A stretch of DNA of 23,538 bases from Brevundimonas sp. UBA4609 (lineage in GTDB: Bacteria; Pseudomonadota; Alphaproteobacteria; Caulobacterales; Caulobacteraceae). Below the pieces are notes generated by a model. It ran no database searches. It saw nothing but the letters and a program-made list of their open reading frames with translations, and was not told where the DNA came from. Location: contig DGIZ01000193.1 of the NCBI GenBank assembly GCA_002386585.1, positions 1 through 23,538 on the forward strand, in the 5' to 3' direction. Position 1 is the stretch's first letter. Every line of letters begins with the position of its first letter. This document shows, one piece after another, positions 14,464 to 20,674 of this stretch. Both the position numbers and the translations under genes were made by a program.

Positions 14464-15528
14464 ATGCCCCAGGCCTTCTTGCGCCGCGGCCTCTCCGTCG
14501 CCGCTGTCGCCGCCGCCGCCGTCCTGGCCAGCTGTTCGACGCCCGAACCGGAAGCGCCGCCGCCTCCGCCTCCGCCGCCGCCTCCCCCCGCCCTGGCTCT
14601 GAATCAGAGCGTGGCTGAAGCCGCTTCGGTCTATGTGGCCTTCGTGCGTGAAGTCGGGTCGATCCAGGCCGGCTTCCCCGACGCCGAATCCATCCAGGCC
14701 GCCCTACGCAAGGGCGCCGCCGTCGAGGCCGGCCAGTTGTCGCGCGGCATGATCGCCTATGGCGCCATCCTGGCCCTGCAGTCGCCCGACTATGTCGCCG
14801 GCGTGCGCCAGTACGCCGCCGACCCGGCCCAGCGCCAGCAGATGGTGGCGCGAATCGTGGCCGATCCCGCCTACGCCGCCACCCTGCCGGGCGCCGAATC
14901 GGCCGCCGGCCTGATCGCCAGCACCATGGGCAAGGACGCCGCGACCATGACCGCCCTCGCCGAGGCGGTGGAAGGCGACGCCTACACCATTCAGGAGCGC
15001 ACCGATCCGCGTCGCCGCTGGGCCACCCAGCCCGTCGCAAACCGCGACGGCCGCCTGGAAGGGGCCAAGACCCTGTCGGCCACGCCGCGCCTGCCGTCGG
15101 CCGAGGACAGCGCCCGCCTGTTCGCCGCCGCCAACAGCGGCTCGGGGCTGAACCTGGCCGCCGCTCAGCGCGGAGCCCCCTTTACTCCCGCCATCGTCAA
15201 CTCCCTGGCCATCGCCGCCCTGGCGGCCCTGGGCGCGGCGGGCGAGGACGCCAAGGCCAATACCGACGCCCTGACGACCGAATCGAACAATGAGTTCTGT
15301 TTCAGCATGTCCAAGCTGATGCTGTTCCAGTGTCTGGCCGCATCTAGGCCGAACTATGAGGACATCTTCTGCGCCGGCCGTCACGTGGTGCGCGACCTGG
15401 CCCAGTGCACGGCCCAATATACGGGCCCGATGCCGACCATCACCGTGGCCGTGCCGCCTGCCGGCGCGCCTGCGCCGATGGCCCAGGCTCAGAACGAGTC
15501 CTCCCCCTCCGCCTCTCCGCACGGCTGA
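14464..15528 (+). CDS. Lipoprotein with poly-proline linker, function unknown
   Basis: A 354-residue predicted lipoprotein I do not recognise by function. The signal peptide ends in LASC (lipidation at C24). The +2 residue is Ser, which favours the outer membrane. Directly after comes TPEPEA and eleven prolines (32-42), probably a rigid spacer. The body is Ala-rich and mostly helical (about 45-270). Four cysteines cluster near the end (279, 290, 303, 315; EFCFSMSKLMLFQCLAAS and IFCAGRHVVRDLAQC), likely as two disulfides. The tail (about 330-354) is Pro/Ala/Ser-rich and disordered. ATG 14464 has AAGGGA ten or so bases upstream. Domains like this appear to be a Caulobacterales conserved family; a cell-envelope role is inferred. 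Confidence 0.8.
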   Translation: MPQAFLRRGLSVAAVAAAAVLASCSTPEPEAPPPPPPPPPPPALALNQSVAEAASVYVAFVREVGSIQAGFPDAESIQAALRKGAAVEAGQLSRGMIAYGAILALQSPDYVAGVRQYAADPAQRQQMVARIVADPAYAATLPGAESAAGLIASTMGKDAATMTALAEAVEGDAYTIQERTDPRRRWATQPVANRDGRLEGAKTLSATPRLPSAEDSARLFAAANSGSGLNLAAAQRGAPFTPAIVNSLAIAALAALGAAGEDAKANTDALTTESNNEFCFSMSKLMLFQCLAASRPNYEDIFCAGRHVVRDLAQCTAQYTGPMPTITVAVPPAGAPAPMAQAQNESSPSASPHG

Positions 15529-15623
15529 GGTCGATTATCGCCGCGGGCGCGGCCGGGGCGGTTGCGTCCGCCCCGTGTTCCGTGTAATAGCCCGCGCTCT
15601 TGAATTCGAAGGGTTCATGACCC

Positions 15624-15660
15624 CGCCGCGCGGGACCCGGTTCCGCGCAGGCGTTTACTT
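15624..15660 (+). terminator. Hairpin with U-rich tail between the lipoprotein gene and rplY
   Basis: CGCC-GCGCGG and CCGCGC-A-GGCG form a 10-bp stem with one bulged A and a nine-base loop, followed by TTTACTT. It ends 18 bases before the rplY start, so it may terminate the lipoprotein transcript or act as a leader hairpin of rplY. A second hairpin without a T-run (CGGGGCGG / CCGCCCCG, 15554-15575) lies 26 bp after the lipoprotein stop. Confidence 0.5.
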
Positions 15661-15678
15661 GTATTGAAGGCGAGCCCG

Positions 15679-16296
15679 ATGGCCGAGATCATTCTGAACG
15701 TTGATGTCCGCGAGAACGTGGGCACCGGCGGCGCCCGCGCCGCGCGTCGCGAAGGCGCTGTGCCCGGCGTCCTGTACGGCGGCGACAAGGCCCCGGTGGC
15801 CATCTCCGTGAACGAGCGTGAATTCCGCAAGTCGCTGTACACCGGCAAGCTGATCGGCCACCTGGTGACCCTGAAGCACGGCAAGGAATCGCAGCCGGTC
15901 ATCGCCAAGGACATCCAGTTCGACCCGGTTTCCGACCGTCCGCTGCACTTCGACCTGATGCGCGTCGGCGCCAAGGAAGAGATCAAGATCGAAATCCCGG
16001 TCGCCTTCATCAACGCTGACGAAGCGCCCTACACCCGTCAGGGCGGCATGCTGGAAGTCGTGCGCCACACGGTCGAGATCCTGGTCCGCGCCGACCGTAT
16101 CCCGTCGGAACTGGTCGTCGACCTGAAGGGCCGCGAGATCGGCGAGAACATCCGCATCTCGGACATCCAACTGCCGGAAGGCGCCGCGCCGACCATCGCC
16201 GACCGCGACTTCATGATCGCCGCGATCAAGAATTCGGCCGCCGGCCAGTCGGACGCCGGCGACACGACCGTCGAAGGCGAAGCCGAAGAAGCCTGA
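15679..16296 (+). CDS. rplY: 50S ribosomal protein L25 / general stress protein Ctc
   Basis: A 205-residue long-form L25 (TL5/CTC), which binds 5S rRNA in the large subunit. The N-terminal L25 domain (about 1-92) shows GTGGARAARREGAVPGVLYG (15-34), and residues such as FDPVSDRPLHFDLMRV (81-96) mark its end. The C-terminal TL5 beta domain (about 98-180) has IPVAFINADEAPYTRQGG and VEILVRADRIPSELVVDL. An acidic tail (GEAEEA) closes the protein. ATG 15679 follows GAAGG; a TTG at 15664 is in frame but would lie at the ribosome site. The rplY–pth order is widely conserved in bacteria. Confidence 0.96.
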   Translation: MAEIILNVDVRENVGTGGARAARREGAVPGVLYGGDKAPVAISVNEREFRKSLYTGKLIGHLVTLKHGKESQPVIAKDIQFDPVSDRPLHFDLMRVGAKEEIKIEIPVAFINADEAPYTRQGGMLEVVRHTVEILVRADRIPSELVVDLKGREIGENIRISDIQLPEGAAPTIADRDFMIAAIKNSAAGQSDAGDTTVEGEAEEA

Positions 16297-16312
16297 CGTT
16301 TCTTCCCCTATC

Positions 16313-16333
16313 GCCCTGCGCGCGGCGCAGGGC
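16313..16333 (+). other. Hairpin without U-tract after rplY
   Basis: GCCCTGCGC and GCGCAGGGC form a 9-bp perfect stem on a 3-base loop, 17 bp after the rplY stop and just before the intrinsic terminator. With no T-run it may be a 3'-end stabiliser or a pause site. Confidence 0.5.
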
Positions 16334-16360
16334 TGCTTGAGGGGTTGAACAGCGAGACAC

Positions 16361-16395
16361 AGCCCCGCCCGGTTCGCCTGGCGGGGCTTTTCTTT
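16361..16395 (+). terminator. Intrinsic terminator between rplY and pth
   Basis: AGCCCCGCC and GGCGGGGCT form a perfect 9-bp stem with a ten-base loop, followed by TTTCTTT-type residues (16389-16395). It lies 64 bp after rplY and 27 bp before the pth start, so pth is either read through this site or has a promoter overlapping it. Confidence 0.85.
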
Positions 16396-16422
16396 GCCTG
16401 AAGCACGGGGCATGAGGACCGC

Positions 16423-17028
16423 ATGATCATCATCGCAGGCCTGGGCAACCCCGGCGCCAAATACGAAAAGAACCGCCACAACATCGGCTTCATGGCCGTG
16501 GACGAGATCGCCAGCCGCTGGCGCTTCGGCCCTGCACGCGCCAAGTTCCAGTCGATCGTCGCCGACGGCGAGGTCGAGGGGACCAAGGTCCTGCTGATGA
16601 AGCCCCAGACCTATATGAACGAGAGCGGCCGGGCCGTCGGCGAGGCGGCGCGCTTCTACAAGGTGAAGCCCGAGCACGTCATCGTCTTCCACGACGAGAT
16701 CGACCTCGCCCCCGGCCGCTTCCGCATGAAGAAGGGCGGCGGCGCCGCGGGCCAAAACGGCGTGCGCAGCCTGATCAGCCACCTGGGCGCCGACTTCCGC
16801 CGCGCCCGCATGGGCATCGGCCATCCCGGCGAGCCGCAACTGGTCATGCACCACGTCCTCGGCGACTTCCACAAGGCGGATAAGCCGTGGCTGGATGCGC
16901 TGCTGCAGGCCTGCGCCGACGCCCTGCCCTTCGCGGTGAATGGCGACGACGAACGCTATCAGGGCGAAGTCATGCGCCTGGCCCCCGCGCCGAAGTTCAG
17001 CCCCAGGCAGGCGGCCAAGGGCGAATAA
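16423..17028 (+). CDS. pth: Peptidyl-tRNA hydrolase
   Basis: A 201-residue Pth that frees tRNA from stalled peptidyl-tRNA in the cytoplasm. Active-site residues match the E. coli enzyme: N9 in GLGNPGAKY, catalytic H19 in KNRHNIGF, N66 in TYMNESG, D91 in VFHDEIDL and N112 in AAGQNGVRS. The C-terminus carries a short extension (LAPAPKFSPRQAAKGE) common in alphaproteobacteria. The ATG at 16423 lies 27 bp after the terminator. It is followed by a palindrome and then a convergent DUF4139 gene. Confidence 0.97.
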   Translation: MIIIAGLGNPGAKYEKNRHNIGFMAVDEIASRWRFGPARAKFQSIVADGEVEGTKVLLMKPQTYMNESGRAVGEAARFYKVKPEHVIVFHDEIDLAPGRFRMKKGGGAAGQNGVRSLISHLGADFRRARMGIGHPGEPQLVMHHVLGDFHKADKPWLDALLQACADALPFAVNGDDERYQGEVMRLAPAPKFSPRQAAKGE

Positions 17029-17050
17029 CCCTCTCCCGCTGGGAGAGGGT
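17028..17050. repeat. Short palindrome between convergent pth and DUF4139 genes
   Basis: ACCCTCTCCC-GCT-GGGAGAGGGT is a perfect 10-bp stem with a 3-base loop. It begins at the last base of pth and ends 3 bp before the opposing stop. It resembles the small palindromes inside the 10365-10535 arms and is a common dispersed motif of GC-rich alphaproteobacteria. It may act as a two-way terminator. Confidence 0.75.
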
Positions 17051-17053
17051 CGA

Positions 17054-18664
17054 TCAATCCGTCGTCGTCCATGCCGCCTTCAGCGTCGCCGCACCGTTCG
17101 CCGGCACGCTCATCGTCCAGACCGGATAGCCGGTGTCGTCCACCCGGCTGCGCACCGACTGGCTGCGGATACGGAAGCCGCGCTGCATGGCGGCGTCAGC
17201 GACCAGTTCGACTGTTACGGGCTCCGAACGAGCGTTGGTGACGGTCGTCTCTACCTCGGTGCGCTCGGTCGTGACGGCGCCGCGCGTCGACCTGCCCGAC
17301 TTCACCAGCCGCGTCTGCACCCGCACGTCCGGCGATTCGCCGAAGGTCAGCCGCACCGGCAGGCCCACGCCCTTGTCCTCGAACCGGTCCTGACCGGCCA
17401 GCAGAACGCCGCCCGTCCCATCCGGCTGCATCACCGCCATCGAACCGCCCGGCAGGGCCACGCCCAGCCCGGCGCCCTCCTCGTTGCGCAGCTTCATGAC
17501 GATGGCCGTAGGCTGCGTCTCCTCGTCTGCGTTCAGCACCCCGGCGCGATAGACCCGCTCATAGGTCACGCCTTCGCGCTCCAGAAAGCGCACCTGCTTG
17601 GTCTGACGCGCAGCGACCGTCGTCGGCTCAGGCAGAGTGTAGATCTTGTAGTCCCCCAGTTCGCCCTGACGCGCCACACGGCTGCCGGTGACGGCGACCT
17701 CTCGCAGCAGGGCCATAGGCGCGGGAGGCGGAGGAGGAGCAGGCAAAATAACAGGAGGGCCGCCGTACTCGACGCGATCCTCCTTGTAAGCCGCCAGCAA
17801 GCCACTCCCCAGCGTCGTCGTCCCCTGCGGCCAGCATTCGTTCTGCTGATAGCGGACCAGCGGCTCGACCGGCGTGGTGCCTGCGTCCTTCCTCAGCGTG
17901 CCCGCCACCACCTGCACCGGCGAGTCGGGGAAGCCCGTCCCGCCGAAGTTGGCCAGCGTCACCCAGCCGGTCAGATCCAGCGTGCCGTCCGTCGGGTCAA
18001 GCCGCGCCACATAGTCGGCCGACCACTGCAGCCCCGTGGTCAGATAGGCCAACGTCACCGTGTGCCGCCCCGCCCGCTCGGCCCGCGTGCGGACCGACAG
18101 CGTCGGCTGGTCGCCCAGCCCCTCTGGCACGCGATCGAACACGACCCGCTCGGTCTCGCCCGAACAGTCCAGCGCCTCGAACCGGCCGTCGATCTCCAAC
18201 ACCGTTCCTTGCGCGCCCGCGCGGATGACGGCGGCCTTCTCGACCTGTTCGCCGGTCGCGGGATTGGTGCGGACGACGCGCACCACCTCGCCGACAGACT
18301 TCTCCATCAGGCTGGCGGGCGACAGCAGGTCGAAGTCGGCGTTGCGCTCGACCACATGGGCGGGCAGGCCCTCCAGCACCGCGCTCTGCGGCACGACGCC
18401 GGTGGCCAGCCCCCGAAAACGAATGATCCCCTCGCCCGCCGGAAGATCGACCGTGCGCGTCTCCACGATCAGGGCCAGCCCTTGCCGGTCCAGCCGGCTC
18501 CACGGCTGGCGCGACTGCTCCATCAGGGCGACCGTATCGACCGGCCGGTCACGATAGATGACCACCGTCGCCCCGTCGGGACGCGCGGACACGCTTTCCG
18601 TCTGCGCCCAGACCGTGGGCGCCAGAAGACTCAGCGCTGTTGTGATCGCCAGAAGGCGGCGCAT
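17054..18664 (-). CDS. Exported DUF4139 domain protein with proline-rich VTGSR insert
   Basis: A 536-residue predicted periplasmic protein. The signal peptide is about 1-20 (ending TVWA). The DUF4139 core is clear at about 175-256 (VFDRVPEGLGDQPTLSV, TLAYLTTGLQWSADYVA, LDLTGWVTLANFGGTGF) and resumes at about 336 (GDYKIYTLPEPTTVAARQTKQ). DUF4139 proteins are beta-rich and of unknown role; eukaryotic and bacterial relatives relate to mucoidy-inhibitor A. Between the two core parts is an insert: a proline run (308-316), then EVAVTGSRVARQ (322-333), which resembles the N-terminal TonB-box region of TonB-dependent receptors. It lies 4 bp after its upstream paralog, so both are co-transcribed. The ATG at 18664 has no strong ribosome site, suggesting coupling to the gene before it. 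Confidence 0.85.
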   Translation of the reverse strand: MRRLLAITTALSLLAPTVWAQTESVSARPDGATVVIYRDRPVDTVALMEQSRQPWSRLDRQGLALIVETRTVDLPAGEGIIRFRGLATGVVPQSAVLEGLPAHVVERNADFDLLSPASLMEKSVGEVVRVVRTNPATGEQVEKAAVIRAGAQGTVLEIDGRFEALDCSGETERVVFDRVPEGLGDQPTLSVRTRAERAGRHTVTLAYLTTGLQWSADYVARLDPTDGTLDLTGWVTLANFGGTGFPDSPVQVVAGTLRKDAGTTPVEPLVRYQQNECWPQGTTTLGSGLLAAYKEDRVEYGGPPVILPAPPPPPAPMALLREVAVTGSRVARQGELGDYKIYTLPEPTTVAARQTKQVRFLEREGVTYERVYRAGVLNADEETQPTAIVMKLRNEEGAGLGVALPGGSMAVMQPDGTGGVLLAGQDRFEDKGVGLPVRLTFGESPDVRVQTRLVKSGRSTRGAVTTERTEVETTVTNARSEPVTVELVADAAMQRGFRIRSQSVRSRVDDTGYPVWTMSVPANGAATLKAAWTTTD

Positions 18665-18668
18665 GAGA

Positions 18669-20081
18669 TCAGCCGCCCGTGGTGATGGTCGCGGTCAGCT
18701 TGGTCTCGCCGTTGGCGGGCACTGGCACGCGCCAGACAACGGTGCGGGCGTCGCGCATCTCGCCCTCGATGCTCTGGTCCGTCAGTTCGGTGTCGCGACC
18801 CAGACCGCGCTGGCGCACCTCGACCGTCACGGCCTCAGGGCGGGCGTTGCGAACGGTGTATTCCATCGCATAGCGGGTGCGGAAATAGTCGACCAGGCGC
18901 TTCGACACCCGCTCGGACGACACCAGACGCGGCTGCACGGTCACGTCGAAGGCGTCGCCCGTCGTCACCACGATCTCGGACCCAGCAGGCGAATGGTCGA
19001 CTTGGCTTTCGCCGATGAAGCGCGGCTCGCCCGCCTCGTCCTTCACATAGACGCGGATCACCCCCGCCGGCAGGGCGCGCGCCGCGTTCCCCGACCCATT
19101 GGCGAAGATGACCCCGACCTCGGCCGCCACCGGCTCCTCGGCGCTGTAGAAGCCGTCGACGACCCGCAGATAGCGCTTGGTTGCGGGCACGCCCACCGCG
19201 TCGATCAGGCCGACCTGCTTGGTCTGATTGTTGGCGACCGTGACGGCCTCGGGCAGCGGATAGACATAGACATCGGCCAGCGCGCCTTGCCCGCCCGACT
19301 GGGTTCCATTGCCGCGCGTATTGGACACACGGACCGGCGGACGCGGATTATAGCCGCCCTGATTGATCAGATTGACGTCGCCCGCCACCACCCGCGTCTG
19401 GGCGTTGCTGAAGGTCGCGCCCGAGTTGTTGGTCAGCGTCACCCAGCCGGTCAGATTCAGCTTGCCCGCCTTCTCGTCGAAACGGGCGACATAGTCGGCT
19501 TTCCACGTCAGACCGCTGGTCAGATAGGACAGCGTCGTCTCACGCCGCCCGGCCCCTTCGGCGTCCAAGGTGACGCTGAGCGTCGGGCGCGGGCGCAGGT
19601 TCTGCGGCACTCGGTCAAAGATGACGCGCGTCGGCACGCCGTCATCGCGCAGCACCTCGATACGGTCGCCGATCTGCAGCACCACGCCCTGATTCGCCGC
19701 CAGGACGCGAGCGCGTTCGGTCGATTGGGCGCCAGATCCGGGGTTGGTGCGGACGATGCCGATCTCATTGCCGACCGCGCTTTCCATCAGCTTGCCCGGC
19801 GTCAGCAGGTCATAGTCGAAGTTCTGCTCGACCACTGACAGGCCGCGTCCGGACAGGCCGACCGTCTCGGGCCGGATGCTGGCGGAAACGCCTGGAAACT
19901 CCTGACGCGAGCGCCCGGCGGGCACGTTCAGGTTCCGCACGTCCTCCACCAGGGCGATGTTCTGATTATAGACCGTCAGAGACACGCGGTCGGGACCGCC
20001 CGGCCCCTCCTCCACCTGTTGCGCGACTGCGGGCGCCGCGAGAAGCAGGGCGAGAGCGAAAGGTCCGATGGCGCGGATCAT
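18669..20081 (-). CDS. Exported DUF4139 domain protein (paralog)
   Basis: A 470-residue predicted periplasmic protein with a signal peptide (1-20, ending APAVA). It aligns along its length with the downstream gene: IFDRVPQNLRPRPTLSV, TLSYLTSGLTWKADYVARFD and LNLTGWVTLTNNSGATFSNA match, as do YVYPLPEAVTVANNQTKQ and the ending VPVPANGETKLTA. It lacks the VTGSR insert and has instead a short Gly/Asn/Gln linker (about 280-300). The two genes therefore arose by tandem duplication and then diverged. ATG 20081 has GAGGA about 7 bases upstream and is the likely start of the two-gene transcript. The substrate or partner is unknown. It is divergent from the DUF2946 gene across 131 bp that hold no clear operator. 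Confidence 0.87.
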   Translation of the reverse strand: MIRAIGPFALALLLAAPAVAQQVEEGPGGPDRVSLTVYNQNIALVEDVRNLNVPAGRSRQEFPGVSASIRPETVGLSGRGLSVVEQNFDYDLLTPGKLMESAVGNEIGIVRTNPGSGAQSTERARVLAANQGVVLQIGDRIEVLRDDGVPTRVIFDRVPQNLRPRPTLSVTLDAEGAGRRETTLSYLTSGLTWKADYVARFDEKAGKLNLTGWVTLTNNSGATFSNAQTRVVAGDVNLINQGGYNPRPPVRVSNTRGNGTQSGGQGALADVYVYPLPEAVTVANNQTKQVGLIDAVGVPATKRYLRVVDGFYSAEEPVAAEVGVIFANGSGNAARALPAGVIRVYVKDEAGEPRFIGESQVDHSPAGSEIVVTTGDAFDVTVQPRLVSSERVSKRLVDYFRTRYAMEYTVRNARPEAVTVEVRQRGLGRDTELTDQSIEGEMRDARTVVWRVPVPANGETKLTATITTGG

Positions 20082-20212
20082 GCGTATCCTCGATGACTGT
20101 CCGACCGCTACGCTGGCACGGGAAAAGCGGCATTGTCGAGGCGTCGCGCGACCCCGCGTCGCCCCCGGCCGGTCTGGCTTCCCCGCGTGGGAAGGTTTAA
20201 GGGCCAGGCATC

Positions 20213-20599
20213 GTGACCCGCTCTCAGGCAGAAAACTGGTCGACCTGGCGCTCGCTGGCCTTCCTGGCCGCGACGTTCGCCATCGTGATCGGCAGCCTGA
20301 TGCCGTTCGCGGCGCTGGCGGCCTCCACGCCCGGCCAGCCCATCGTCATCTGCTCGGCCGACGGTCCCCAGACCATCCAGTCCGGCGGCGTCGACGGCCC
20401 GATCAAGGAGCATATGGGGGCCAAGTGCGCCGCCTGCGTCATGCCTCTGCTGGCCGCCCTGCCCGCGCCCACCGCGCCGGAACCGGCGCCGGTCGTGCGC
20501 CTGGCCCAGGCCGTCGTCTACGCCCCCTTCATCGTCAGTCCCCCGCCCCCGGCCCGCGCTCCGCCGCGCCCGCCGTCGCGCGCCCCGCCTCACACCTGA
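20213..20599 (+). CDS. DUF2946-type membrane/exported small protein
   Basis: A 128-residue protein from GTG 20213; the only in-frame ATG nearby would cut the hydrophobic segment. Residues about 14-37 (SLAFLAATFAIVIGSLMPFA) form a membrane segment or signal peptide. The mature part has C47 in ICSADG, H67, and C72-x-x-C75 (KCAAC), a His/Cys set that could bind metal or haem, as in DUF2946 proteins. The rest is Pro-rich. DUF2946 genes commonly stand before TonB-dependent receptors and PepSY proteins in iron- or copper-related clusters, exactly as here. Role unknown; metal handling is inferred. Confidence 0.75.
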   Translation: MTRSQAENWSTWRSLAFLAATFAIVIGSLMPFAALAASTPGQPIVICSADGPQTIQSGGVDGPIKEHMGAKCAACVMPLLAALPAPTAPEPAPVVRLAQAVVYAPFIVSPPPPARAPPRPPSRAPPHT

Positions 20600-20616
20600 A
20601 AACCAGACCTATCGAC

Positions 20617-20660
20617 GCCGCGCGCCTGCTGAAGGCCTGCGCGGCCTTGCTTCTGTTTTC
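20617..20660 (+). terminator. Overlapping hairpins with U-rich tail before the TonB receptor (possible attenuator)
   Basis: GCCGCGC (20617) pairs with GCGCGGC (20639-20645); AAGGCC (20632) can instead pair with GGCCTT (20643-20648). The two share bases and exclude each other. They are followed by TTGCTTCTGTTTT, ending about 15 bp before the receptor start. This resembles a partial terminator or attenuator between the first and second genes of the unit. Confidence 0.45.
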
Positions 20661-20674
20661 AGGATTTCATCTCC

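Noticed and set aside
14550..14595. CCG/CCT-rich run that could be a simple-sequence repeat locus
   Set aside because: It encodes the proline spacer of the lipoprotein with mixed codons; no pure long tract that would favour slippage.
15655..16872. A 405-codon minus-strand open frame over rplY and pth
   Set aside because: It is antisense to two conserved housekeeping genes and is low-complexity, with no domain.
16940..19838. Two long plus-strand open frames over the DUF4139 genes
   Set aside because: No family features; both minus-strand genes have signal peptides and conserved cores.
20082..20212. Search for a Fur box or other metal operator before the DUF2946–TonB unit
   Set aside because: No AT-rich palindrome of that kind is visible; regulation cannot be read here.
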